Shown piece by piece: positions 1 to 7,239 of a stretch of DNA of 13,528 nucleotides. Origin of the DNA: JACVRW01 sp035705985. Its GTDB lineage: Bacteria > Actinomycetota > Thermoleophilia > Solirubrobacterales > Thermoleophilaceae. Location: positions 1 to 13,528 of the forward strand of contig DASSVP010000002.1 of assembly GCA_035705985.1 (NCBI GenBank), read 5' to 3'. Position 1 is the stretch's first letter; each line of letters starts with the position of its first letter. The notes beneath the pieces are model-generated. The model was not told the DNA's origin and did not search any database. It saw only the letters and a list, made by a program, of their open reading frames with translations. The translations under genes were made by a program, and so were the position numbers.

Positions 1-105
1 GAGAAGGCCGAGCGGCTGCTCGGCTGGCGGGCACGGATCGACATCGACACGGGGATCGCCGACACCGTGCGCTGGCTGCGCGAGCAGCAGGAGGTCGCGC
101 GCTGA
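1..105 (+). CDS. NAD-dependent epimerase/dehydratase (extended SDR), C-terminal fragment
   Basis: Only the last 34 residues are in the window; the gene begins upstream of the left edge. The fragment opens with EKAERLLGWRARI, which is the usual C-terminal pattern of extended short-chain dehydrogenases acting on nucleotide sugars (a KA-x-x-LLGW turn followed by a last helix ending in a WLRE-type sequence). The stop TGA (103-105) shares its A with the ATG of the following gmd gene, so the two are translationally coupled. Given that neighbour, a GDP-4-keto-6-deoxymannose reductase (Rmd type) or GDP-fucose synthase is an attractive guess. The nucleotide-binding and catalytic parts are not visible, so the substrate cannot be assigned; a UDP-sugar epimerase is equally possible. 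Confidence 0.8.
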   Translation, partial: EKAERLLGWRARIDIDTGIADTVRWLREQQEVAR

Positions 106-1091
106 TGGCGCGCCGCGCGCTCATCACCGGCATCACCGGCCAGGACGGCTCCTACCTGGCGGAGTTCCTGCTCGACAAGGGGTACGAGGTGCACGGCATG
201 GTGCGCCGGTCGTCGACCGAGACGTTCCAGCGGCTCGAGGGGTTCCGCGACGAGCTCGTGCTTCACACCGGCGACCTGCTCGACCAGCGCTCGCTCGTGG
301 ATGTCCTGCGGGACTGCGAACCGGAGGAGATCTACAACCTCGCGGCGATGTCGTTCGTGGCGGCGTCGTGGTCGCAGCCCGTGCTGACCGCCGAGTTCAC
401 GGCGGTGGGCGTGACCCGGATACTGGAGGCGATGCGCGAGGTGGTGCCGGAGGCGCGCTTCTACCAGGCGTCCTCCTCGGAGATGTTCGGGCAGGTGCGC
501 GAGGTGCCCCAGACCGAGTCGACGCCTTTCTACCCACGCTCTCCCTACGGGGTGGCGAAGTGCTACGGCCACTTCATCACGGTCAACTACCGCGAGAGCT
601 ATGGCCTCTTCGCGGCGTCCGGGATCCTGTTCAACCACGAGTCCGAGCGCCGCGGCCTCGAGTTCGTCACGCGCAAGGTCACCCATGGGGCGGCGGCGAT
701 CAAGCTCGGGCTGCAGCAGGAGCTGGCGCTCGGGAACCTCGACGCGGAACGCGACTGGGGCTACGCGAAGGACTACGTCGAGGCGATGTGGCTGATGCTG
801 CAGCACGACGAGCCCGACGACTTCGTGATCGCGACCGGCGAGGTGAACAGCGTCCGCACGCTCGTCGAGATCGCCTTCGCCCACGTCGGCCTGAACCCGC
901 GGGACCACGTCCGCATCGACGAGCGCTTCATCCGCCCCGCCGAGGTCGAGCACCTCGTCGGGGACCCCAGCAAGGCGCGCGAGCTACTCGGCTGGGCGCC
1001 GCGCACCAGCTTCGAGCAGATGATCGAGCGCATGGTCGAGGCCGACCTCGACCTGCTCGAGCGCGGCGTCCCGCAGAAGCAGGCCGGCTAG
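105..1091 (+). CDS. gmd: GDP-mannose 4,6-dehydratase
   Basis: This 328-residue protein is predicted to convert GDP-D-mannose to GDP-4-dehydro-6-deoxy-D-mannose, the precursor of GDP-fucose, GDP-rhamnose and related 6-deoxyhexoses, in the cytoplasm. It begins with the Rossmann motif GITGQDG (residues 9-15). The family signature QASSSEMFG (121-129) supplies S124 and E126, and SPYGVAK supplies Y148 and K152; their spacing matches the E. coli catalytic set T133/E135/Y157/K161. FNHES at 176-180 and the following FVTRKVT segment are also typical of Gmd. The length is slightly below the usual 320-370. Two small departures are serine in place of the catalytic threonine and glutamate (E181) where most members have proline in NHESPRRG. 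The ATG overlaps the upstream stop by one base. The 3' end converges on a minus-strand GT4, with a four-base overlap. Confidence 0.95.
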   Translation: MARRALITGITGQDGSYLAEFLLDKGYEVHGMVRRSSTETFQRLEGFRDELVLHTGDLLDQRSLVDVLRDCEPEEIYNLAAMSFVAASWSQPVLTAEFTAVGVTRILEAMREVVPEARFYQASSSEMFGQVREVPQTESTPFYPRSPYGVAKCYGHFITVNYRESYGLFAASGILFNHESERRGLEFVTRKVTHGAAAIKLGLQQELALGNLDAERDWGYAKDYVEAMWLMLQHDEPDDFVIATGEVNSVRTLVEIAFAHVGLNPRDHVRIDERFIRPAEVEHLVGDPSKARELLGWAPRTSFEQMIERMVEADLDLLERGVPQKQAG

Positions 1092-2227
1092 GCCAGGCCC
1101 GCGCGGGCGTACACGTCCTCGAGCCCGGCCACGTAGCGCTCCTCTGAGTGGGCTTCGCGTGCCCGGGTGATGAGCGCATTGCCCTGCCGGCGGCGCCGCT
1201 CGGGGTCGCGCCAGAGCCTCCGCATGCGGGCGGCCAGCGCGTGCGGGTCGTTCCCCGGCACACAGTGCTCCTCGCCCACCAGCTCGGGCAGCGCACCGAG
1301 ATCGGAGGCGATCACGGGCACTCCCGCCGCCATCGCCTCGAGCGCCGAGTACCCCGCGAACTCGTGAAAGCGCGAGGGCATGAGCAGCATCGCCGCGCCG
1401 GCGAGCTCGGCCTGGAGTCCGGCGCGGTCCAGCCGGCCGGTGAACTCCACGGGCGCGGAGGTCGCCTCGGCGAACTCGGTGAGCCGCCCCAGCTCGTCGC
1501 CCTCGCCCGCCACCCGGAGTGGTATGTCGGCCAGGGCGGCCGCCTCGATGGCCGTGTCCACGCCCTTCTCGGGGGAGAGCCGCGCGGCGATCAGGGCGTA
1601 GCGGCCGTCGCCGGCCCGGCTCTCGCTCGCGAACGCCTCGCTCGGCAGGTAGTGAGGCACGACGTCGATGCGGTCCGCGGGGACGCCGAGGAGCGCCGAC
1701 TGGCCGGCGGCGTACCGGCTCGGCACCACAAAGCGGTCCACGCCGGCCATCACGGCGGGCTGGTGGCGCGCGAGCGCTGCGGCGTACACGACCGCTTCCG
1801 GAACCGAGTCGCGGCAGTTGAGCAGGAGGCCCGGCAGCGTGTTGCGGTGGTGACAGCGAAAGCAGGGCCCGCCGTCGCGCGCGGCCACTCCGATCGCGCA
1901 GAAGAGCCGGAGGTTGTGGAGCTGGAGCACGACCGCCGCGCCCGCGTCGCGGGCGGCCTGGAGCGCCTTCGGCCCGAGCAGCGGCAGCATGTTGTGCACG
2001 TGCGCGACGTCGGCGCCGAGCTCGCCGACGGCCGCGTGGATGTCGTCCGTGCCGGCGCCGCCGTTCAGGAGCGCAAGCGCCGCCTTCGGGCGCGGGACCT
2101 CCGCGGAGCGGCGCTCGAGCACGGCGTGCGAGATGCCGGCCCGGCGCAGCGCGTCGAGCTGGAGCTGCACGGATCGTTCCTCGCCTCCCTCGAGGCGATA
2201 GCGGTTGTGGACTACGAGGACGGGCAT
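1088..2227 (-). CDS. Glycosyltransferase family 4 with Cys-rich N-domain insert
   Basis: A 379-residue GT-B fold retaining glycosyltransferase, probably using a nucleotide sugar and a lipid-linked acceptor at the inner face of the membrane. The N-domain has the glycine loop EGGEER (13-18) and HNLR (104-107). It then carries four cysteines, C110, C122, C125 and C138, a layout I associate with one GT4 subgroup that has a CxxC-containing insert. The C-domain has the phosphate-binding ARLSPEK (215-221; R216, K221) and the Ex7E motif E289 to E297 within HEFAGYSALEAMA. The ATG at 2227 has a weak AGG nine bases upstream and faces the ATG of a GT2 gene 26 bases away. The stop lies inside the end of gmd. 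The fold assignment is firm; donor and acceptor cannot be read from the sequence. Confidence 0.92.
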   Translation of the reverse strand: MPVLVVHNRYRLEGGEERSVQLQLDALRRAGISHAVLERRSAEVPRPKAALALLNGGAGTDDIHAAVGELGADVAHVHNMLPLLGPKALQAARDAGAAVVLQLHNLRLFCAIGVAARDGGPCFRCHHRNTLPGLLLNCRDSVPEAVVYAAALARHQPAVMAGVDRFVVPSRYAAGQSALLGVPADRIDVVPHYLPSEAFASESRAGDGRYALIAARLSPEKGVDTAIEAAALADIPLRVAGEGDELGRLTEFAEATSAPVEFTGRLDRAGLQAELAGAAMLLMPSRFHEFAGYSALEAMAAGVPVIASDLGALPELVGEEHCVPGNDPHALAARMRRLWRDPERRRRQGNALITRAREAHSEERYVAGLEDVYARAGLA

Positions 2228-2253
2228 GCGGCAGCGCCTACGCTATCCAGCCG
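2228..2253. promoter_or_regulatory. 26-bp divergent start-to-start region
   Basis: This gap separates the ATG of the minus-strand GT4 from the ATG of the plus-strand GT2. It holds TACGCT on the plus strand (2239-2244) and, nearly superposed, TAGCGT on the minus strand (2240-2245); both fit a loose TAnnnT -10 element. No convincing -35 is visible for either, and the plus-strand gene has no recognisable ribosome binding site. If promoters exist here, the -35 regions and operators must lie within the two coding regions, and the transcripts would be nearly leaderless. This is inference from position and weak motifs only. Confidence 0.3.
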
Positions 2254-3099
2254 ATGGACGCCCCCGGCATCTCCGTCGTGGTCCCCACGCGCGGTCGCGC
2301 CGCATACCTGGAGGTCACGCTCGACTCGCTGCGCGGCCAGCGCACGGACACCCCGTACGAGCTCCTCGTGGTCGACGACGGAGCAGGCGACGCGACCGCG
2401 GAGCTCGCCGAGCGCTTCGGCGCGCGGACGATCCGGCCCGAAGGCCGGCCGGGCCTCAACGCCGCGCGGAACGCCGGCGTGCGCGCCGCGGGCGCCGATC
2501 TGATCGCGTTCGTGGACGACGACGTGCTGGTGCCGCCCGGGTGGGTCGACGCGGTGGTCTCAGGCGCGGAGCGGCACCCGGACGCCGAGGCGTTCGGCGG
2601 GCCGATCCGGCCGCGCCTCGAGGGGCACGCGCCACGCACGTGCGGCCGCGAGGACCCGCCGATCACGGCGCTCGACCTCGGCCCGGAGGACGTCGAGGCC
2701 GAGGTCGTCTGGGGCGCGAACTTCGCGGTGCGGCGCTCCGCCTTCGAGCGTATCGGCGGGTTCGACGAGACCTTCGACCGCGGCCACGGCGACGAGGAGG
2801 ATTGGCTGCTGCGGCTGCGCGCGGCCGGAGGCCGGATCGTGTACCTGGCGGACGCGGGGCTGGACCACCGCCGCAGCCCCGGCGACTCCGGACTGGGGGC
2901 GCTTTCGCGAGCCGCGTACCACCGCGGCCGCGGGGCGCGCTCAAGCGACCGCCGCCGCGGCACCGCCCCCGGCGTCGGACACGAGCTGCGCGTCCTGGCG
3001 GGATGCGGCTGGCACACGCTGCGCCGGGCGTGCCCGCAGGGAGTGATCATGGGCGCCCACGCGGCAGGCCGCCTGATGGAGGCGCTGCGCCCCCGATGA
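2254..3099 (+). CDS. Glycosyltransferase family 2 (GT-A)
   Basis: A 281-residue GT2 protein. It starts with the characteristic SVVVPTRGR (7-15), followed by LLVVDDG (37-43) with the nucleotide-binding aspartates, RNAG (72-75), and the metal-binding DXD region FVDDDV (86-91). An acceptor-side motif GDEEDW (179-184) follows GANFAVRRSAFERIGGFDE. This arrangement is typical of cytoplasmic inverting transferases that add a sugar to a lipid-linked oligosaccharide. The C-terminal 70 residues are rich in arginine with short hydrophobic stretches, perhaps a peripheral membrane contact; there is no clear membrane helix. It is the first of four plus-strand transferase genes, and its TGA overlaps the next ATG as ATGA. 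The chosen ATG fits because the beta-strand of the fold starts only six residues later. Confidence 0.92.
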   Translation: MDAPGISVVVPTRGRAAYLEVTLDSLRGQRTDTPYELLVVDDGAGDATAELAERFGARTIRPEGRPGLNAARNAGVRAAGADLIAFVDDDVLVPPGWVDAVVSGAERHPDAEAFGGPIRPRLEGHAPRTCGREDPPITALDLGPEDVEAEVVWGANFAVRRSAFERIGGFDETFDRGHGDEEDWLLRLRAAGGRIVYLADAGLDHRRSPGDSGLGALSRAAYHRGRGARSSDRRRGTAPGVGHELRVLAGCGWHTLRRACPQGVIMGAHAAGRLMEALRPR

Positions 3100-3983
3100 C
3101 GCCCGAGCGCCCGCACGCGTCGTCCGATCCGGCGGCGCCCGACCGCGCGTCCTTCCTCTCCGGCGACGCCGGCGACGTGACCGACCCCTGGCGCCGCGCG
3201 AAGCGCATCGCCGGCGAGCTCGCGTTCGATGCGATCGACACACTGGCCGGAACACGCCGGGCGGCCGCGCGACTCGCACAGAACACCCCGCCCCGCCACA
3301 TCCTCGTCACGGGCGTGTACCGCCCCGGCTCCCAACTGGCGGCCAACCTCCCCGCCCTGCACTCGGAGAAGCACGACGTGCGCCTCGCGTTCGGCGCGAC
3401 CGGCGCCCGTGACGAGTCGCTGGAAGAACACACCGTCGCCGATGACCTGACGGGGGGAAAGTTCGAAAACCTGAATCGAGTGCTGGGAGCACCCTCCGCC
3501 GCGGACTGGCTGTTCGTCGTCGACGACGATGTGCGCCTCCCGGGGGCGTTTCTTGATCGATTTGTGGCCGTGTGTGAGGCGTTCCGGCTTGATCTGGCGC
3601 AGCCGGCGCAGACGCTCCGCAGCCATTCGGCCTGGAAGGTCACGCGGCGGCGGCCGGCCTCGCTCGTGAGGGAGACGCGGTTCGTCGAGATCGGGCCGGT
3701 CACCGCCTTCAGCCGGCGGGCCGCTGCCGAGCTGCTGCCGTTCCCCGAGCTTCGGTACGGCTGGGGCCTCGACCTCCACTGGGCGGCGACGGCCGGCCGG
3801 CGGGGCTGGCGGCTGGGCGTCGTGGATGCCGTGCCGGTGCGCCACGAGACCGGCGTGGTCGGCGCCTCCTACCCGCGAGGCGAGGCGGAGTCGGAGGCGG
3901 CGAGCTTCCTTGCCGGGCGCGAGTACCTGCCGAGCGCGCGGGCCGGCGACGTGCTCGCCACGCACCGACGGGCGAAGGGCTGA
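3096..3983 (+). CDS. DUF707-like glycosyltransferase-fold protein
   Basis: A 295-residue protein starting at the ATG in the ATGA overlap with the preceding GT2; the open frame extends much further upstream but is only a shadow of that gene. After a polar N-terminal stretch of about 65 residues come HILVTGVYRPG (68-78), a GT-A-like acidic motif FVVDDDV (140-146), then RFVEIGPVTAFSR (195-207), GWGLDLHWA (222-230) and GVVDAVPVRH (241-250). The order FVEI, GWGLD, then GVVD with a histidine is what I recall of the DUF707 family, best known from plants and some bacteria and thought to be glycosyltransferase-like. Its position between transferases agrees. The biochemical activity is unproven. It could alternatively be an ordinary divergent GT2. 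The stop is one base before the next gene's GTG. Confidence 0.85.
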   Translation: MTPERPHASSDPAAPDRASFLSGDAGDVTDPWRRAKRIAGELAFDAIDTLAGTRRAAARLAQNTPPRHILVTGVYRPGSQLAANLPALHSEKHDVRLAFGATGARDESLEEHTVADDLTGGKFENLNRVLGAPSAADWLFVVDDDVRLPGAFLDRFVAVCEAFRLDLAQPAQTLRSHSAWKVTRRRPASLVRETRFVEIGPVTAFSRRAAAELLPFPELRYGWGLDLHWAATAGRRGWRLGVVDAVPVRHETGVVGASYPRGEAESEAASFLAGREYLPSARAGDVLATHRRAKG

Positions 3984-3984
3984 C

Positions 3985-5073
3985 GTGCGGCTCCTCTTCG
4001 TCTGCCCCGATATGCGCACCGGCGGCTCCGAGCGCCACTGGGCGACGCTGATCACCGAGCTCGCCGGCCGCGGGATCGACGTGAAGCTCGTCGCGCTCGC
4101 CTCCAGGGGGCCGTTCTTCGAGGACGTTGCCGCGGCCGGCGTCCCGGCCGAGTGCCTCGGCCTTCGGCGCCGCACCGATGCCCGCGGTCTGCGTCGCGCG
4201 CTCGGGGTCGCGGCCGAGTTCGAGCCGGACGTGGTCGTGACGCGTGGAGTGAGCGGGCAGCTCGTCGGCGAGGCGATCGCGCGGCGCGCGCGCGCGGTGC
4301 ACGTCCTCAACGAGCACACGCCGCTCACCCCGGCCGGCCGGCTCGTGCGGGCACGGCCCCACCAGCGTGCCCTCACCCGGCTCGCGGCCCGCATGGTCGA
4401 GCAGGTGGTGGCGGTGACCGCGCGGCAGATCGCTCCGCTCGCGAGCCTGGGCTATCCGGCCGGTCGCATCAAGGTCGTCCCCAACGGCGTGTTCGAGCGT
4501 GACGTCCAGAGGGTGACGCCCTCGCCCGAGCTGACCCGCGACGGGTTCGCAGTCGTCTGCGTGGCGGGGCTGCGGCCCGAGAAGCGCGTCGACCTGTTCA
4601 TCGAGGCCGTGCGGGCGGCCCGGAGGGACGACCCGTCGATCCGCGGCTATGTGGCCGGCGAGGGGCCGGAGCGCGGGCGGCTCGAGCGGCTCGCCGCCGA
4701 CTCGGGCGTGGCGCTGCTGGGCGCGCGCCGCGACGTGCTCGAGCTGGTGGCCGGCGCGGGCGCGATGTGCCTGCCGAGCGAGGCCGAGGCCCTGCCGATG
4801 AGCATCCTTGAGGCGATGGCCCTGTCCCGCCCGGTCGTGGCGACCGACGTAGGCGGCACGCCCGACCAGGTGATCGACGGCGAGACGGGGCGCCTCGTGC
4901 CGCCGGGCGACGGCGCCGCGCTCACGCGCGCGCTGCTGGCGCTGGCCGCGGATCCGGCCCGCGCGGACGCGATGGGCGCCGCCGGGCGGCGCCTCCAGGT
5001 GGAGCGCTTCACGGGCGAGGCCATGGTCGACGGCTACGAGCGCGCCTTTCGTGAGGCGGCCGGCAGTGGCTAG
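3985..5073 (+). CDS. Glycosyltransferase family 4
   Basis: A 362-residue GT-B transferase. I chose the GTG at 3985, one base after the upstream stop, because the Rossmann strand RLLFVCPDM begins at once; an earlier in-frame start would add 53 arginine-rich residues that merely shadow the previous gene. Motifs in order: acceptor-side glycine loop TGGSERH (12-18), hinge PNGVF (166-170), donor phosphate-binding GLRPEKRVD (195-203; R197, K200), and Ex7E from E268 to E276 in EALPMSILEAMA, followed by VVATDVGGTPDQVIDGETG-like donor loop residues (284-302). This C-domain is very canonical. No membrane helix. It is the third gene of the plus-strand transferase run and overlaps the next gene by eight bases. 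The specific sugar is unknown. Confidence 0.94.
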   Translation: MRLLFVCPDMRTGGSERHWATLITELAGRGIDVKLVALASRGPFFEDVAAAGVPAECLGLRRRTDARGLRRALGVAAEFEPDVVVTRGVSGQLVGEAIARRARAVHVLNEHTPLTPAGRLVRARPHQRALTRLAARMVEQVVAVTARQIAPLASLGYPAGRIKVVPNGVFERDVQRVTPSPELTRDGFAVVCVAGLRPEKRVDLFIEAVRAARRDDPSIRGYVAGEGPERGRLERLAADSGVALLGARRDVLELVAGAGAMCLPSEAEALPMSILEAMALSRPVVATDVGGTPDQVIDGETGRLVPPGDGAALTRALLALAADPARADAMGAAGRRLQVERFTGEAMVDGYERAFREAAGSG

Positions 5074-6115
5074 GCCGGACATCCTGCTGGTCTCGCTCGG
5101 CACGACGCTCGGGTGGCGGGTGGCCGACCGGATGCTTGTCGAACAGCTCCGTCGCGCGGGCGCCGAGACGGTGGCTGTCTCGGTGGGCAGGGGCGCCGCC
5201 GACAGGCTGCGGCGCGGCTATCCGGTCAACGACCTCGTGGAGATGCAGGCGGCCAGGCGCACGGCGCGTACCGCCGTGGAGCGCCTGGAGCCGCACGCGC
5301 TGATCGTGTCGTCCACCACCGCCGCCATGCGGCTCCCGCGGCTGCCGGTCCCGTACGCCGTGAGGTTCGACGCCCCCGCTCGCCTGAACCGCCCGGGCGC
5401 GGGCAACGCGTTCCTCCACGCCCTCGAGCGCCGCGCCTTCGGCCGGGCGCGCCTGACCATCCCGTTCAGCGTGGCGGGGGTGGATGCGCTGCCGGAGGGG
5501 GCGGCGCCGGCGATCGTCGTCTCGCCGCCGATCGACCCGTCGGCGCCGGGCGAGGCGACCGCGCGCGAGCGGCTGGCGGTGGCTTACGTGTCCGATCCCA
5601 AGGCGAAGGGTCTCGACGTGGTCGTGGGCGGCTGGCTTGCGGCCGCGCCGGAAGGAGCCCGCCTCGAGGTCTACGGGCTCGATCCCGACTGGGCGCGCTC
5701 GCACCTGCGCCGCGCCGGCCTGCCCGAGCCGGACGATGTGACGCTGGCCGGCACGATCCCGGCGGCCGATTTCCGGGCCCGCCTCCGGCAGGCGCGCGTG
5801 TTCATCCACGGCGCGCACTGGGAGGACTGGGGGCAGGCGCCGCTGGAGGCGCTCGCCGACGGCACGCTGCTCGCCACGACGCCCGCCGGCGGTCCGTACG
5901 AGGGCCTTCGCCTCGCGCGGCTGCTCGACCCCGCGCTGGTCGCGTCGGAGGTGACGGGCGCGGCGCTCGCGCCGGCGATCCGAGCAGCCTTCGAATTCGA
6001 CGAGGAACGCGTTGCCGGCTACTGCGACCGAGCCGCCGGGCTGTTGCGCCCCTACCGCTCCGAGTCGGTGCAGGAGACGGTCACGCGCGAGCTCGTGCCC
6101 GCCCTGCTCAGCTAG
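5066..6115 (+). CDS. Divergent GT-B glycosyltransferase (GT4-like)
   Basis: A 349-residue protein with a GT-B layout but weaker motifs than its neighbours. The N-domain starts PDILLVSLGTT (4-14). The C-domain has VSDPKAKGLD (175-184), which resembles the donor-phosphate loop, and HWEDWGQAPLEALADGT (251-267), where E253 and E261 form the Ex7E pair. This supports a retaining GT4-like transferase. Two GTG starts are in frame: 5051 and 5066. I prefer 5066 because GAGG at 5053-5056 lies nine bases before it and because the first strand then starts at residue 4; it overlaps the upstream stop by eight bases. It ends at a TAG within a CTAG shared with the converging minus-strand GT4. Substrate unknown. 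Confidence 0.87.
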   Translation: MARPDILLVSLGTTLGWRVADRMLVEQLRRAGAETVAVSVGRGAADRLRRGYPVNDLVEMQAARRTARTAVERLEPHALIVSSTTAAMRLPRLPVPYAVRFDAPARLNRPGAGNAFLHALERRAFGRARLTIPFSVAGVDALPEGAAPAIVVSPPIDPSAPGEATARERLAVAYVSDPKAKGLDVVVGGWLAAAPEGARLEVYGLDPDWARSHLRRAGLPEPDDVTLAGTIPAADFRARLRQARVFIHGAHWEDWGQAPLEALADGTLLATTPAGGPYEGLRLARLLDPALVASEVTGAALAPAIRAAFEFDEERVAGYCDRAAGLLRPYRSESVQETVTRELVPALLS

Positions 6116-7239
6116 CCGCGCTCCACCGCACGGGCGATCGCCCGCTCCCACGCCTCGGCGTCCGCGGCGGGCGGGTGTCGCTCGGTGACCGCGCGGCTCC
6201 CCGCTGCGAGGCGTTCGCGGAGCTCCCGCTCGCGGACGAGGCGGCGCAGCGCGTCCGCCATCTGCGCGACGTCCTCGGGAGCCACGACCAACGCATTCTC
6301 GCCATCCACGGCCACGTCGCCGGTGGCGCCCGCTCGGCGCGAGGCGAGCAGCGGGAGGCCGGCGGCGGCGCCCTCGCGCAGCGTCACGCCGAACGGCTCG
6401 TACGTGCTGACGAGCGCGAGCACGTGAGCCGAGCGGTACACGCCGGCGAGCTCGGCGGGCGTCACCGGCCCCGGGAAGCGCACCGGCGCGTCCAGCCGCT
6501 CGGCATGGGCCCGCAGCGCAGCCTCCAGCGGCCCGGTACCGCGCAGCTCGAGCTCTGCCTCACCGGGCTCGAAGCCCGCCTGCGCGAACGCCGCGATCAG
6601 CCGCTCCAGGTTCTTGTCGGGAACGAGCCGGCCCACCGCCAGGATCCGTACCGGCCCGCCCTCCGGAGGGCCCTCCGGAGGGCCCTCCGCCGTCCCGCGC
6701 AGCGGCGCCAGGTCGGCGCTCTGAATCGCCACCTCGATCCGCTCGGCCTCAACCCCCAGGCCGCGCAGCCGCTCCACCCCCTGGGAGGAGGCCACGATGA
6801 AGCCGGAGGCGCGCGGAGCGAGCACGCGGTGGGTGAGCCGCTGCAGCCGCGACAGCGCGGAATCGCTCCACGGCGTCAGCTCGCTGAAGATCGCGACCGG
6901 CACGCCCCGCCTGCGCGCCCACGCGAGCGCGCGCAGCGTCGCGGGGCCGAACTCCCAGCTCACGACGCAATCCGGCTCGGCGGCCGACAGCGCTCGTCCC
7001 AGCCCGCGGGCGAACGTCACCGGCGCGCGCCCCGGTCGCCGCCGCTGCCAGGCCTCGAGCACCTCACTCGAGTAGCCCTCGGCCGACGAGAACCACTCCG
7101 GCGGCTGGTCCCACCCCGCCTGCCCACCGGCGAGATAGACGACGTGTGGCGCGATGCGCCCACGTTCGGCAAGGGCCCGGAACAGGGGCTCCCGGTAGGG
7201 GACCGGCACGGGGGCTAGGATCGTGACGCTCGGAGGCAC
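6112..7239 (-). CDS. Glycosyltransferase family 4
   Basis: A 375-residue GT-B transferase (from the GTG at 7239). It opens SVTILAPVPVPYREPLFRAL (4-23), typical of GT4 proteins that begin with a strand and a YR-x-P turn. The donor domain has VGRLVPDKN (202-210; R204, K209) and Ex7E from E281 to E289 in EPFGVTLREGAAAG. Between the domains lies a short GPPEGPPEGG linker (186-195) encoded by a tandem DNA repeat. The start is uncertain: a GTG at 7269 would add ten residues with no ribosome-binding site. The 7239 GTG has AAGG about 12 bases upstream and leaves room for a possible promoter at 7273-7300. It stands alone on the minus strand, converging with the preceding GT-B gene. Substrate unknown. 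Confidence 0.9.
   Translation of the reverse strand: MPPSVTILAPVPVPYREPLFRALAERGRIAPHVVYLAGGQAGWDQPPEWFSSAEGYSSEVLEAWQRRRPGRAPVTFARGLGRALSAAEPDCVVSWEFGPATLRALAWARRRGVPVAIFSELTPWSDSALSRLQRLTHRVLAPRASGFIVASSQGVERLRGLGVEAERIEVAIQSADLAPLRGTAEGPPEGPPEGGPVRILAVGRLVPDKNLERLIAAFAQAGFEPGEAELELRGTGPLEAALRAHAERLDAPVRFPGPVTPAELAGVYRSAHVLALVSTYEPFGVTLREGAAAGLPLLASRRAGATGDVAVDGENALVVAPEDVAQMADALRRLVRERELRERLAAGSRAVTERHPPAADAEAWERAIARAVERG
6659..6688. repeat. Tandem 12-bp palindromic repeat inside a GT4 gene
   Basis: The 12-base palindrome CCCTCCGGAGGG occurs twice head to tail (6659-6670 and 6671-6682), followed by a half copy CCCTCC (6683-6688). Each unit can pair with itself or with its neighbour. In the minus-strand gene it encodes the inter-domain linker with two GPPE units followed by GG. 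It looks like a slippage-type in-frame expansion in a tolerant linker, since 12 bases equal four codons. Confidence 0.85.

Noticed and set aside
1148..2503. A 451-codon plus-strand frame
   Set aside because: It is antisense to the well-supported GT4 at 1088-2227 and then out of frame within the GT2.
2205..3095. N-terminal extension of the DUF707-like protein
   Set aside because: It is the GT2 gene read in another frame, arginine-rich and without structure; the ATG at 3096 in an ATGA overlap is the natural start.
4279..4297. Alternating CG run (cgcggcgcgcgcgcgcggt) as a possible special DNA structure
   Set aside because: Short CG runs are expected in alanine/arginine codons at this GC content, and it encodes ordinary residues of the GT4.
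2238..4394. A 718-codon open frame on the minus strand
   Set aside because: It lies opposite three well-supported transferase genes, its translation is arginine/proline/serine-rich without any domain, and long antisense frames are expected at this GC content.
3709..5103. A 464-codon minus-strand frame
   Set aside because: It is antisense to the canonical GT4 at 3985-5073 and shows no domain features.
5113..7218. A 701-codon open frame on the plus strand
   Set aside because: It shadows the GT-B gene in another frame and then runs antisense to the GT4 at 6112-7239. The translation is low-complexity with no recognisable motifs.
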